From: Coleofasciculus sp040219735
Lineage (GTDB): Bacteria; Cyanobacteriota; Cyanobacteriia; Cyanobacteriales; Coleofasciculaceae
DNA length: 64,000 bases
Strand: one strand, 5' to 3'
Assembly (NCBI GenBank): GCA_040219735.1
Contig: JAVJRX010000050.1
Shown here: piece by piece, positions 16,528-26,959 of the stretch
How the letters are laid out: every line of letters starts with the position of its first letter
Position numbering within the stretch: the first letter of the stretch is position 1
Notes under the pieces: generated by a model
What the model was told of the DNA's origin: nothing
The model's database searches: none
Seen by the model: the letters and a program-made list of their open reading frames with translations, nothing else
Made by a program: the position numbers and the translations under genes

Positions 16528-19500
16528 TTACTTACACATAGAAGGATTGAGTCGGGGACTCACAACGGTTGGGTTAGTCGCTTCCGCCGTAAGGATAACA
16601 TTCCCTTGCTCATCTCTAATCCATCCCTTAGCTTCTACAATCTGGCGCGGTTGAGAGGAGCCATCGGACAGGGTTGCTGTAGTATTATCGTTATCGCTAT
16701 TGTTTTCTGATGACTCTAAGGAAATCCAATCTGCCAATACCGCTTCCCCACGCAATAACTCATTGGGTTTAGGAGGTAAACCGCCGCGCCCCGTTACTAC
16801 AAAACTACTTTGATTGAGTCCCGCATCTGCTTGACAAACCTGACCCACTAATCCTTCTATATCTATGGGTTGAGTGGGTAATTGATTTAAGTCCCGACTG
16901 GGATCAACATCTGGGGTATTCAGCACCACATTACCGTCTAACCCAAATCGAGAACTGGCTGTAATATCACTTTTCGGTGTCCGTTCGGGACGGAATTCTA
17001 ACCCAAAAATACTTTGCGCGGTGATATTGATATTTCCGCCATCACCCCCAAAGGCATCAGCAACAATGTCGCTATTTTCATCTTCCACCCCAACAATGAA
17101 TTCGGTGTCAATCGTAATATTTCCCCCATTTCCCTGACCCCCAAATGCTTCTGCTGAAATCAGACTATTGCGACGCATTTCGATGAAATCTTTTGCCTGA
17201 AGATTAATATTACCCCCCTCACCGGAAACCGTCTTGGCAATGAGAGAACCTTGATGATCAAGCTGGATGGAATTAGCGTCAATCCACATCGTACCCGCAT
17301 TTCCGGTGGCTTGATCACTAAACTCAACCTCTAGCCCCAACCCAAAACTCAAGGAATTAGCTATAAGCTGCGTATCATCCGCTATCGTTCCCGTAGCTAC
17401 CGTTATCCTTGCTCCATCCTCAACCCTCAATTGCTCAGTTTTGACCTCTAAATCTCCCGCATTTCCTGTACCAAATCCTTGAGCATATAAACCACTAGGA
17501 AACCCATTGATTGAACGACTACTCAAATTTATTGATTCAGTAGCATTAACCTGCAAATTTCCCCCTTGACCTGCACCAAAGGTGGATGCGGATATAAAGG
17601 CACCATCTTCTATCCGTAACTGTCGGGTATTCACCAATAAGTTACCCGCGTCTCCCGCATCAGGCGATAGGGAAAAGGTATCGACTGAAATTGCGCTGGG
17701 AATCTCACCGACGGCGGCTTTACCAATAATATCTATCGATTCCGAAGCGTTCACGGTTAAATCGCCACCATCTCCTTGGCTAAAGGTGGTTGTACCAATC
17801 GCACCGCCATCTCGAATCATCAACCGTTGTGTATTCACAAAGATATTTCCAGCATCACCGGTGCCTCTGGCGATATTACCAATGGCACTAGGAAAGTTGC
17901 CCTCTGGTGTTGTGCCAATAATATCGATCGATTCTGCCGCATTTACAATCACAACTCCCCCATCACCGCTTGCCAAAATTGTTGAGGCTGAGACTAATCC
18001 ACCATTGCGAATAATCAGTTTGTCTGTATTTATGGTTAAATTACCAGCATCTCCCAATCCGTTGGTTTGCGAGAATAAACCACCCGCATTATCGGGGGAT
18101 GAACTGCCAATCAGTTCCACTAAATCAGCATTTATGGTTAAATTTCCACTGTCACCCTGACCGATGGTATTGGTGGTGACTCGACCTAATTCTTGACTGA
18201 ATAATCGTCCCGTTTCAATGTCGATATTTCCAGCATTTCCTGTGCCGATAGCTGTTAGCGCATACAAACCACTCCCGGAAATTTGCGCTAATGCGGGGTT
18301 TTCGATAGAGTTTAACGCGGCAGCTAAAGTGGGTGCTGATACAATGTTCTCCGGGAGACGATCAAGTCCTGCCAATAACGCTCTAAACACATCTTGGTTG
18401 ACTGGATTATTCGATAGTCCCTGAAATTCTACCGAATCGGCGGTTGTCACTTGCAAGTCTCCCCCATTCGCGGCGCCCAATGTGGCGGTAACAATGCGAG
18501 CGCTATTATTTAAGGATAGGGATTTGGCATCGATAATAATGTCACCGCCGCTTGTACCGGGTTCTGGAGTGATACTGATACTGCTAATCAGATTATCATT
18601 GACCGATATCGTCCCATTGCTCCTCAGGTTAATCGTACCAGCTAACCCGCCCACCGACAGGATTTGAGAGGTGGTAATGTTATCATTCGCCTCTAGGAAG
18701 ATATCGCCGCTTCGGGTTAAGCCAGAGGGATTGAGTAAACCATTCAGCGCGATCGCACCTTGACTACTTAGTTTAATTGTTCCTCCTAATGCCCCTAGAG
18801 AAAAGATATCTGAAGTGATAATATCTCCCTCCCCAATCAGGCTAATATCGCCACCAATCCCCATTAGAGAACTTGCGTTCACTGTGCCATTGAGTGTAAT
18901 ACCGTCTCTGGAGTCAATCGTGACTGAACCGATAGTCGCCGTTGGATTAATTGGATTCGGACTTATCGCCGCTCCCGAAACACCATTAATCGTAATTTCT
19001 CCACCTCTTAAGGATAAATTTGGTTGGTATTGATTGCTGACAAAGACAACCCCATCCGGTGCATCAACAAAAATACCGCCAATCGTAATATCGGCACTTG
19101 TGGGAATTCCCAAGGGATTGGGTAAAGGTGGAACAATAATTCCCGTGGCTGGGATACCCTGAATATCGGGGTTATTGAACGCTGTTGTCCCCGCCCGAAT
19201 ATCTAACGTGGGTTGGGTTTTGCCATTAATAGCTACAGTTGTGCCATCTGAAAGAGTAATGGTTTCCACCATACCATTGATTGGGTCAGCCGACACAATC
19301 ACAATTCCCCCTGGAATCGTCACACTCCCTCCCGCCAGAATATGCAGTGACGCGCCTTGATACCCGCCTAAAATTACATCTCCACTGGCGCGAATAATTG
19401 GGTCTTCTGGACTTTCTAACCTTCCCAGATTTCCCTGCAAATCTTCTATGCGAAAACTGCCCCCGGTTGTATAGTGTGCATTTCCCTTAACTGGATTAGC

Positions 19501-20328
19501 TGAACGCAAGACTAAATCCGCACCTGAAAATAGTCCACTATTAGGATGATTCAACGCCGAAATATTGATACTATTCCCACCTTCCACCTCTAACTGATTT
19601 CCCGCCACCGCGATAAACGGATTGCTAATTGTATCCTGCATTCGCACGGTATCTTTTGCGATTAGGGTTAAATCTCTTTGGGCAGAAAGTTGACCTTGTA
19701 AAGAGAGATTATTAGCGGTTAAGGTTAAATCTTGCCCAACCTCTAAGTTCCCAAAATTAACAATAGAAGCCTTTGCCTGATTTTCCCCATATTGCAATCC
19801 CGGCGTTACATTAATAGTGAGCATTGGTGGAGCTTGGGGATTGCTAGCGCTAAAAGTCCAGCCATTCTCAAATATCACCGCATCGGCTGTGCTTGCCACA
19901 AAGGAACCCGCTACATCCAGACGCGCCTGTTCACCAAAGATAATCCCATTGGGATTGAGTAAATATAAAGACGCAGCTCCGTTTACACCCAATGTTCCCA
20001 GAATATCCGATATATCATTTCCCGTCACTCGGCTGAAAATCGTTTCAATCCCCAAGGGATTGGCAAAATAGACGCGCCCGCCTTCTGTGATATTAAATTC
20101 CCCAAAACTGTGGAACAAATTCGTGTCGCGAATCGCCCCCCCTTCAATCAAATCGGCGGGTAAGCCTTTTATCTCCACATTCGGTGTCACGATAGACTGT
20201 TCAACACCTAAGGTAGTATCGGGTTGAATCTGCGCCAAGGTAGGTGAGGCGACGGATGCGATCGCGCCCCATCCCGCTATAATCAGGCTTAACCCCCATG
20301 GTCTATGCCATAATTCCTGGTTTGCCAT
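16528..20328 (-). CDS. Filamentous haemagglutinin-type two-partner secretion exoprotein (TpsA)
   Basis: The 1266-residue protein has a signal peptide (about 1-33, cleavage after SPTLAQ). A TPS/haemagglutination-activity domain follows (about 35-170), with HSFGEFNITEGGRVYFANP and YLLNPNGIIFG, the NPNGI motif typical of the secretion domain. The remainder is a long beta-helical repeat region rich in GDAGNL, INA and GGNI turns. A short C-terminal tail (about 1150-1266) carries a GWIRDEQGNVILTAEA motif common in cyanobacterial members. The protein would be exported by an outer-membrane TpsB pore and act in adhesion or as a surface scaffold. No TpsB gene is present in the window. It lies upstream of the TPR-CHAT gene on the same strand. 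Confidence 0.9.
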   Translation of the reverse strand: MANQELWHRPWGLSLIIAGWGAIASVASPTLAQIQPDTTLGVEQSIVTPNVEIKGLPADLIEGGAIRDTNLFHSFGEFNITEGGRVYFANPLGIETIFSRVTGNDISDILGTLGVNGAASLYLLNPNGIIFGEQARLDVAGSFVASTADAVIFENGWTFSASNPQAPPMLTINVTPGLQYGENQAKASIVNFGNLEVGQDLTLTANNLSLQGQLSAQRDLTLIAKDTVRMQDTISNPFIAVAGNQLEVEGGNSINISALNHPNSGLFSGADLVLRSANPVKGNAHYTTGGSFRIEDLQGNLGRLESPEDPIIRASGDVILGGYQGASLHILAGGSVTIPGGIVIVSADPINGMVETITLSDGTTVAINGKTQPTLDIRAGTTAFNNPDIQGIPATGIIVPPLPNPLGIPTSADITIGGIFVDAPDGVVFVSNQYQPNLSLRGGEITINGVSGAAISPNPINPTATIGSVTIDSRDGITLNGTVNASSLMGIGGDISLIGEGDIITSDIFSLGALGGTIKLSSQGAIALNGLLNPSGLTRSGDIFLEANDNITTSQILSVGGLAGTINLRSNGTISVNDNLISSISITPEPGTSGGDIIIDAKSLSLNNSARIVTATLGAANGGDLQVTTADSVEFQGLSNNPVNQDVFRALLAGLDRLPENIVSAPTLAAALNSIENPALAQISGSGLYALTAIGTGNAGNIDIETGRLFSQELGRVTTNTIGQGDSGNLTINADLVELIGSSSPDNAGGLFSQTNGLGDAGNLTINTDKLIIRNGGLVSASTILASGDGGVVIVNAAESIDIIGTTPEGNFPSAIGNIARGTGDAGNIFVNTQRLMIRDGGAIGTTTFSQGDGGDLTVNASESIDIIGKAAVGEIPSAISVDTFSLSPDAGDAGNLLVNTRQLRIEDGAFISASTFGAGQGGNLQVNATESINLSSRSINGFPSGLYAQGFGTGNAGDLEVKTEQLRVEDGARITVATGTIADDTQLIANSLSFGLGLEVEFSDQATGNAGTMWIDANSIQLDHQGSLIAKTVSGEGGNINLQAKDFIEMRRNSLISAEAFGGQGNGGNITIDTEFIVGVEDENSDIVADAFGGDGGNINITAQSIFGLEFRPERTPKSDITASSRFGLDGNVVLNTPDVDPSRDLNQLPTQPIDIEGLVGQVCQADAGLNQSSFVVTGRGGLPPKPNELLRGEAVLADWISLESSENNSDNDNTTATLSDGSSQPRQIVEAKGWIRDEQGNVILTAEATNPTVVSPRLNPSMCK

Positions 20329-20472
20329 ATCTTGAGATGGTAGATGATATTGGAAAGGTTATCATTATACCTTAAATCAATAGTTTATATGGTTCTTCTA
20401 GAGTAGGACGAGGTCTTTCACCTTCGCTATCTTGTAAGGCAGTTCAAAATCAAGGGAATTATAGCAAGTCAA

Positions 20473-21174
20473 CTACTGCTCCCACTCTACTGGAACAACT
20501 TTGATCTCCTGTTCATTGTATGCGTTGAGGCAAGCCCGTATATGTCCACTTGACTGACGTATGCCTAGGATGTGATACTTATAGTCCTCTCCATACTCTG
20601 TTCGGGCTATCTCCACTGCTTTGGCTTCAACCGCCGTATCGGGTGTAAAGTAGAAATACCTGATGATAAGAGGTCCCACGGCGAGTGATATCCCCAGGAT
20701 GAATGCAAGCCTCACCCAGAAGGCAGAATGAGAATGACCCGCTCTAACCAATGCTGACACTACAGGTGCTGCACGCAGTTGTGTGTAGACCCAGAAAGCA
20801 ACAGCAGCCCCCATAATCTTAACGAGGATCGGCATAAAATTGTCAACCGGATGAACGCGAAATGCAATTCCCAAAAGTTCTGTTGGAAACAAAAAGGGAA
20901 GCCGTATCAGGTTACTGAGCAAGTAAGGAACAGTAAAGGCAGCATACCACGTAGCGATGGGAACGAGTTGCAGGTTGCCCCGAAGGAAGAATACACCTAA
21001 TGCCACTAAGAGTGTGGAGCCTGATGTGTAAGGGGTGGGACTTGGATTTGGATGTGATGATAATATACATACTGGATCATCAAGCGTAGACCACCAAAAA
21101 TACACGAACTCTAAAATCCCAACGCCGATTAAAACAATACCGACCCGCGTCAAAATAGAGCGATAATTTTCCAT
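20473..21174 (-). CDS. Predicted membrane protein of unknown function
   Basis: The 233-residue protein shows about five hydrophobic segments: near residues 10-28 (VGIVLIGVGILEFVYFWW), 50-65, 70-90, 110-130 and 150-172. A soluble C-terminal tail (about 175-233) contains a TEYGEDYKYHILGIRQSSGHIRA stretch. No known family is recognised. The gene stands alone between the haemagglutinin and the sugar permease on the same strand. The C-terminal tail would be on one side of the membrane after an odd number of helices. Confidence 0.65.
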   Translation of the reverse strand: MENYRSILTRVGIVLIGVGILEFVYFWWSTLDDPVCILSSHPNPSPTPYTSGSTLLVALGVFFLRGNLQLVPIATWYAAFTVPYLLSNLIRLPFLFPTELLGIAFRVHPVDNFMPILVKIMGAAVAFWVYTQLRAAPVVSALVRAGHSHSAFWVRLAFILGISLAVGPLIIRYFYFTPDTAVEAKAVEIARTEYGEDYKYHILGIRQSSGHIRACLNAYNEQEIKVVPVEWEQ

Positions 21175-21242
21175 TTGTGTTAACGGCTAATGATTCAAAG
21201 AGAGAGTAAAATAAATCCAATATATTGCACCCATCATACAAT

Positions 21243-22148
21243 TTATGAACTAATGCGATCGCGTCCTTGAGATAACTTCAGGTTAACCAAAGACAACCCG
21301 AGAATAACCAGGAACAGCACTAATCCCATCGCGCAAGCATAACCAATTTCCAAATCCGAAAAGGCTTGCTCATACAAATAATAGACCACCGTTTTGGAAC
21401 TATTGCGAGGTCCGCCTTGGGTCATGATATAAACTTCTTCAAAGACCTTAGTCGCCGAAATAGCCGAAATTACCGCAACTAACGCCAAATAGGGGCGCAT
21501 TAAAGGAACTGTAATATCCCAATGTTTCCCGTACCCATCCGAACCATCCAACGCCGCCGCTTCATAGAGTTGGTTGGGGATCGATTGCAAACCTGCCAGA
21601 TAAATCACCATATAGTAGCCTAACCCCTTCCACACGGTTACTGCCATGACACTAAAAATTGCCCAATCTGGACTTGTCAACCAGGGAATTCCCTCTTTGA
21701 ATCCCACCAAAGTGAGTATCTGATTAAATAAACCATTTTCTGCATAAAGCCACCGCCAAGCAATTCCCGCCACCACCATAGAAATCACCACGGGTGTATA
21801 ATACGCCGCCCGAAACCAACTTATTCCACGCAGTTTCTGATTGACTAAAATGGCTAGTCCTAAGGGGAGTGTGACTAAAATTGGCACGACGCCAATCAGA
21901 TATAACAACGTATTCCCCACCGTTTGCCAAAATACTCGATCTTTCCCCAAGCGTTGCAGATTCTTCAAGCCTACCCATTCAGGAGTTTGGGTCAAATCAT
22001 AGTCGTATTGAGTAAAACTTAAGTAAAAGGCTTGACAAGCGGGCAAAAATACTGTTATCGCCAAGATGACCAGAGCCGGGAGCAAAAACAGGTACGGGGT
22101 TAACTTGGGCGGGATGACAATCGAATCCTTTAATTTAAAAAAAGTCAT
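21243..22148 (-). CDS. Sugar ABC transporter permease (MalF/UgpA type)
   Basis: The 301-residue protein has six predicted membrane helices. The binding-protein-dependent permease EAA loop is EAAALDGSDGYGKHWDITVP (about 198-217), which docks the ATPase. The N-terminus (YLFLLPALVILAITVFLPACQAFYLSF) and the MTQGGP motif (about 246-251) are typical of the carbohydrate-uptake CUT1 MalF group. No binding protein, second permease or ATPase is adjacent, so the remaining subunits must be elsewhere. The substrate cannot be read; compatible-solute or disaccharide uptake is possible from family membership only. Confidence 0.88.
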   Translation of the reverse strand: MTFFKLKDSIVIPPKLTPYLFLLPALVILAITVFLPACQAFYLSFTQYDYDLTQTPEWVGLKNLQRLGKDRVFWQTVGNTLLYLIGVVPILVTLPLGLAILVNQKLRGISWFRAAYYTPVVISMVVAGIAWRWLYAENGLFNQILTLVGFKEGIPWLTSPDWAIFSVMAVTVWKGLGYYMVIYLAGLQSIPNQLYEAAALDGSDGYGKHWDITVPLMRPYLALVAVISAISATKVFEEVYIMTQGGPRNSSKTVVYYLYEQAFSDLEIGYACAMGLVLFLVILGLSLVNLKLSQGRDRISS

Positions 22149-22490
22149 AACTCATAAAATACAGTTTTCAGTAGTGGCATGGCACACCTAATTCCCCCTG
22201 CTCCCAGACGTTCCACCGGAACGTCTCTACAACCCCTGCTTCCCCTGCTTTTAGCGCTTAAGTTGACACCCATTGCCAACGTGCGCTGATTCTTAAATTA
22301 TTAAGGAAAAAGAAAGGATTAGCATTATACGGTAGCCTAGTTAACAGTTTCCTATTCTTAACCTTAGTGTAATCTTATTATTTACCTCCCATAATCCAAT
22401 ACGCCCTTAGTTGATCGGGCGGTGTGGGTGAGCAGGTGTAGGTTTTCTCGTCTAGGAAAGTCTCAGTGTAAACCTTTGTCTCAATCCTTG
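22149..22490. other. Spacer with palindrome
   Basis: This spacer separates two divergent genes. It holds an AGACGTTCC/GGAACGTCT palindrome at 22206-22226, a short CCCCTGCTT tract to 22252, and a segment (about 22258-22288, CTTAAGTTGACACCCATTGC) repeated at 51361-51390 and 51541-51572. No gene is seen. Confidence 0.6.
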
Positions 22491-25400
22491 ATGTCTGTGC
22501 CATTTGTCCTAGATGGGAGGTTGCTGACACAAACGTTTGCAGTAAGCGATGCGATCGCATACAGCACGCTTAGGTTCAATCGCTGTATTTTTCACGGTGC
22601 TATCTATCATCAACATCAGAACTATTTCATTCCTCATCCTGAAGAGGGAATTTCCCAGGACAAGACATTGGAGTTATATGCAGCCGTGAAACATTTAGAG
22701 GTAAGCTACAGCCATTTATTGGAAAAAGATACACCACGAGAGCCAGAGACAAACGTACTGGAGCTTCTGAGTGTCCCGACACATCCATGCAGAGGAGACA
22801 GCGACACCCTATCCTGGCAAACGCTAGTGCAAGCCATTCCCCTACCCTTGGTGATTGCCCGGTTAAAGGATGGTGTGATTCTGTATGCAAATGACCCTTA
22901 CAGCTCAACCTTTGATCGCCGCCGCAAGAAGAGTTCCAGCGTCAATGAACCCATTTGCGATCGCCAAACCCTATCCTTCTATCACGATCCCACCCAACGA
23001 CAAATAATATTACAGATTTTAGTTAGCCAAGGCTATTTGCGGGATTACACCGTCAAAATGCCGAGTCGCGAGGGCAAGCCGATTTGGAGCCTAGTTTCGC
23101 TACAACGGTTAACATTTAAAGGAGACTCAGCCTTTGTGGCAATTTTCCAGCCGATTACAGACTACCCCTATCGCCCCGAATCCCTCCCCCCCTTATCTGC
23201 ATCACATCCGCAAACAGCTACATCACCTCAACCAACACGCCGCCAGTTAATTGCCAATGCCGTGTGTGAACAAGAGGTCAAATTTTGTACCTTAGCCGAA
23301 ACCATTTCCGCCGCTGCCTTAATCTACCAAAGCAATCAGTTGGTCTATGTGAATTCCCTAGTCTGTGAAATTACAGGATACAGCCAATCTGAATTGTTAA
23401 CCATGGATTTATGGGACTTGCTGCATCCGAGTAGCCACGCCTTCATGCCCAAAAAATCCCTGAGTGAATGGAACGAGAGGGAATCACAACGTCGCTATGA
23501 GGTGCAAATCCTGACCAAAACCGGTGATAAACGCTGGCTGGAGATGAGTACCCGGATCATTGAATTTCAAGGGAAACCCGCCCTACTGTTAAGTGCCTTT
23601 GATATCAGCAATTACAAACAAGCCGAAGCCGCTTGGCAAGAAAGTCAACGCACCCTAGCCACGCTGATGAGCAATTTCCCCGGGATGGCGTATCGCTGTC
23701 GGGCAGATAGTCAATGGACGATGGAGTTTGTCAGTGAGGGCTGTTTTAACCTACTCCACTACAATCCCCGTGATTTAATCGAAAATCGGGCATTAGTGTT
23801 CAGCGACGTCATTCATCCAGAAGATCGAGAACGGGTGAAGCAAGATGTAAAAGCCGCCGTTACCGAAAAACGACCCTATCAAATAGAGTATCGGATTACC
23901 ACAGCAACCGGAATTCAGAAGTGGGTTTGGGAACAAGGTTGCGGCATTTTTTCTCGCCACGGAGAGTTGCAGGCTTTAGAGGGCTTTATTACCGATATCA
24001 CCGAGCGCAAGTGGGCAACAGACGCCCTGGAACTTTTGCAAACTATGACTCAGGCGATTGGCGAAGCCCCAGATTTTCAGTCAGCCTTGTATGTCACTTT
24101 GAGTAAAGTGGGGGAAGCCACCCATTGGGATTTGGGCGAAGCTTGGGTCAAACGTGGTGATGGTAAGGTTTTAGAATGTTCCACGATTTGGCGTAGAAGG
24201 GAGGAGATGCCTCGGAAGGCACAAGGCACAAATCAGAGGCTCCCAAGGAAGGAGCAAGGTGGAAAGGTAAAAGGAAATGATAACCGGCGACAAGGATGTG
24301 ATCGCAACTCCACTGGCACAGATAGAGTGGCAATGTCCCCCTATCCCCCTAGCTTGGCGTCTGATACATCAACCTTGGCAGACTTTTGCCAATATAGTCC
24401 CACCTTTACCTTCGCTTTAGGCTGTGGACTACCGGGACGAGTTTGGGCATCCCGTCACCCAGAATGGATTCCCGATGTTTCCCGTGCGAATCATTCGGTG
24501 TTTGTGCGCTCATCTTTGGCAAAATCCTGTGGTTTAGGGGCTGGCTTGGCGGTGCCAATTATGGCTGATGACGAGGTTCTGGCGGTGTTGACGTTTTTCC
24601 GGCTTGAATCACGGCAAACGGATCAGCGATTGGTAGACTTGATTTCTACAGTAGCCGCCCAATTAGGGGTAGCGATTGAGCGCAAAAAGGCGGAAGTGGC
24701 GCTGCGTTCCTCTGAGGCGGAGTTGCGGGCATTATTGGCGGCGATGACGGATTCTATTTTTGTCTTGGATGAAATGGGATGTTTCCTGAAGATTGCCCCG
24801 ACGAATCCTGAGCCTGTACTGTTGCCTAAGAATGCTTATGAATTGGTTGGCAAAACCTTGCATCAACTCTTTGCCCCGGCTCAAGCCGATCAGTTCTTGG
24901 TGTATATTCAGGAAGCGATCGCGACTTGTTCGCGTGTGAATATTGAGTATAGTTTACCCGTGGGCGATCGCGACCTTTGGTTTGCGGCGACGATTTCCCC
25001 CACGTTGGCAGACTCAGTGGTTTGGGTAGCACGGGATATTACCGAACGCAAACAGGCAGAACAGGCGTTACAACAGGCAGAGGCTAAATATCGCAGCATT
25101 TTTGAGAATGCCTTGGAAGGAATTTTCCAATCCACGGCTGATGGGCATTATATTAGCGCCAATCCAGCACTTGCCCGTTTATATGGCTATTCCTCTCCCG
25201 ATGAATTGATGGCGCGACTGACGGATATTGAACATCAGCTTTATGTTGATCCCCAGCGACGGACTGAGTTTAGTCGGCTGTTGCAAGAAAATGATGCGGT
25301 GGCTGATTTTGAGTCCCAAGTCTATCGCAAAGATGGCAGTGTGATCTGGATTGCCGAAAATGCCCGTGCTGTTCGCGATACGACGACAGGGGAATTGCTG

Positions 25401-26843
25401 TATTACGAAGGCACCGTCGAAGATATCACTGAACACAAATTGGCAAAAGACCAACTGCAAGCCCGGGCATTTTACGATACGTTGACAGGATTGCCTAATC
25501 GTGCTTTATTTATGGATCGCTTAAGTCATACTGTAGAGCGAGCCAAACGGCATCCTACCTATCGATTTGCCCTACTATTTTTGGATTTAGATCGCTTTAA
25601 AGTGGTCAATGATAGTTTAGGGCATTTGATTGGGGATCAACTGCTGATTGGCATTGCCCGTCGCTTAGAATCCTGTTTGCGGACAGAGGATACAGTGGCT
25701 CGGTTGGGTGGGGATGAGTTTACTATAATGCTAGAGGATATTGAAGACATTCACCATGCTACCCGGGTGGCAGAACGAATTCAGCAAGAATTGTCAGCCC
25801 CGTTTAATTTAGATGGACATGAAGTCTTTACGGGGGCGAGTGTAGGGATAGTCTTAAGTCGGGAGATCCGACAGGAGGGGGATATCACCCACTATGATCG
25901 CCCAGAAGATTTATTGCGGGATGCTGACACGGCACTTTATCGGGCAAAAGCATTGGGGCGATCGCGCTATGAGGTATTTGACCTCACCATGCACCAAAAT
26001 GCCCTCAGCGTCTTACAGTTGGAAACTGAGTTGCGGCGGGCGGTGGAAAATCAGGAATTTGAGGTTTACTATCAGCCGATAGTATCTCTCTCGACTCATC
26101 AGATTGCTGGGTTTGAGGCACTATTGCGCTGGCATCATCCCACGCGAGGATTAGTCAACCCCAGTGAATTTATCCCCATGGCAGAGGAAACGGGATTGAT
26201 TATTCCCCTAGGCTGGTGGATGTTGCGCCAAGCCTGTCGCCAGTTAGAATGTTGGCATGAGGGGGTTGAGGATAGTTTTCAAACTGGAGACGTTAATCAT
26301 CAATTGACGATTTATGTCAATCTTTCCAGCAAACAGTTCTTACAACCCGAACTCCTAGAACACCTCGACGAAATTCTGCACCAGACGCATCTGCATCCGC
26401 GTCATTTAAAGTTGGAAATTACTGAAAGCTGCTTACTGGCAGATCCACAGACAGCAGAAGAGCGGCTCAAACAATTGCGCGATCGCCAGATTGGTTTATG
26501 TATTGATGATTTTGGCACGGGTTATTCTTCCTTAAGTCATTTACATCGATTTCCTATTGATACGATTAAGATTGATCAGTCTTTGATTAGTAATATTGGC
26601 ATAGATAAAGGAGGGAATACTCAATCCGGTATGAGCGATCGCACCAAAGGCTTACCCCTGCAAATCGTCCGCACGATTATCATGTTGGCAGATAGTCTGG
26701 GAATGCAAGTCATTGCCGAAGGGGTAGAAACAAAGGAGCAATTGACTCAACTACTGACGCTCCATTGTGACTATGCTCAAGGGTATTTATTTCAAGTGCC
26801 ATTAGATGCGTTAACGGCGGGAAAACTTCGAGAAACAATTTAA
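22491..26843 (+). CDS. Multi-PAS/GAF diguanylate cyclase/phosphodiesterase (GGDEF-EAL)
   Basis: The protein has about 1450 residues from the ATG giving MSVPFVLDGRLL; a GTG at 22422 is an alternative start. Order: PAS-like (about 90-190), PAS (270-370), PAS/PAC (385-500), GAF (515-715), PAS (720-830), PAS (840-960), GGDEF (about 970-1140) and EAL (about 1150-1450). The cyclase motif RLGGDEFTIML (about 1072) is intact, and RTED lies five residues before it, a product-inhibition I-site. The EAL motifs FEALLRWHHP, LEITESCLL, IDDFGTGYSS and VIAEGVET keep the metal and catalytic residues. Both synthesis and breakdown of c-di-GMP are therefore possible. A low-complexity Lys/Gly/Gln-rich stretch (about 566-620) interrupts the GAF domain. 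No transmembrane segment is seen, so it is a cytosolic sensor. Confidence 0.88.
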   Translation: MSVPFVLDGRLLTQTFAVSDAIAYSTLRFNRCIFHGAIYHQHQNYFIPHPEEGISQDKTLELYAAVKHLEVSYSHLLEKDTPREPETNVLELLSVPTHPCRGDSDTLSWQTLVQAIPLPLVIARLKDGVILYANDPYSSTFDRRRKKSSSVNEPICDRQTLSFYHDPTQRQIILQILVSQGYLRDYTVKMPSREGKPIWSLVSLQRLTFKGDSAFVAIFQPITDYPYRPESLPPLSASHPQTATSPQPTRRQLIANAVCEQEVKFCTLAETISAAALIYQSNQLVYVNSLVCEITGYSQSELLTMDLWDLLHPSSHAFMPKKSLSEWNERESQRRYEVQILTKTGDKRWLEMSTRIIEFQGKPALLLSAFDISNYKQAEAAWQESQRTLATLMSNFPGMAYRCRADSQWTMEFVSEGCFNLLHYNPRDLIENRALVFSDVIHPEDRERVKQDVKAAVTEKRPYQIEYRITTATGIQKWVWEQGCGIFSRHGELQALEGFITDITERKWATDALELLQTMTQAIGEAPDFQSALYVTLSKVGEATHWDLGEAWVKRGDGKVLECSTIWRRREEMPRKAQGTNQRLPRKEQGGKVKGNDNRRQGCDRNSTGTDRVAMSPYPPSLASDTSTLADFCQYSPTFTFALGCGLPGRVWASRHPEWIPDVSRANHSVFVRSSLAKSCGLGAGLAVPIMADDEVLAVLTFFRLESRQTDQRLVDLISTVAAQLGVAIERKKAEVALRSSEAELRALLAAMTDSIFVLDEMGCFLKIAPTNPEPVLLPKNAYELVGKTLHQLFAPAQADQFLVYIQEAIATCSRVNIEYSLPVGDRDLWFAATISPTLADSVVWVARDITERKQAEQALQQAEAKYRSIFENALEGIFQSTADGHYISANPALARLYGYSSPDELMARLTDIEHQLYVDPQRRTEFSRLLQENDAVADFESQVYRKDGSVIWIAENARAVRDTTTGELLYYEGTVEDITEHKLAKDQLQARAFYDTLTGLPNRALFMDRLSHTVERAKRHPTYRFALLFLDLDRFKVVNDSLGHLIGDQLLIGIARRLESCLRTEDTVARLGGDEFTIMLEDIEDIHHATRVAERIQQELSAPFNLDGHEVFTGASVGIVLSREIRQEGDITHYDRPEDLLRDADTALYRAKALGRSRYEVFDLTMHQNALSVLQLETELRRAVENQEFEVYYQPIVSLSTHQIAGFEALLRWHHPTRGLVNPSEFIPMAEETGLIIPLGWWMLRQACRQLECWHEGVEDSFQTGDVNHQLTIYVNLSSKQFLQPELLEHLDEILHQTHLHPRHLKLEITESCLLADPQTAEERLKQLRDRQIGLCIDDFGTGYSSLSHLHRFPIDTIKIDQSLISNIGIDKGGNTQSGMSDRTKGLPLQIVRTIIMLADSLGMQVIAEGVETKEQLTQLLTLHCDYAQGYLFQVPLDALTAGKLRETI

Positions 26844-26852
26844 GCAAGAGGA

Positions 26853-26934
26853 GGCGATTGAAATCGCTGCTACACAAACAAAGTCCGCCTGCGCGGACTA
26901 GGTTATAACGGGGGTAGCTAATCCGGAGTTAGTC
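26853..26934. repeat. Three-hairpin dispersed repeat
   Basis: Three successive hairpins follow the GGDEF-EAL gene: GCGATTgaAATCGC, AGTCCGCctGCGCGGACT and GCTAATccggaGTTAG, with TACACAAACAA and GTTATAACGGGGGT between them. The same arrangement occurs at about 51240-51320. It may stabilise or terminate transcripts. Confidence 0.8.
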
Positions 26935-26959
26935 TTAACCCTCCAATCCACCCATTTTG

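Noticed and set aside
16328..16654. Cys/Pro-rich frame over the CCCCTGCTT tract
   Set aside because: Low-complexity translation of a minisatellite overlapping the 3' end of the haemagglutinin gene.
17582..20071. Long plus-strand frames across the haemagglutinin gene
   Set aside because: They are antisense shadows produced by the repetitive GDAGN/ITI codon pattern of the exoprotein.
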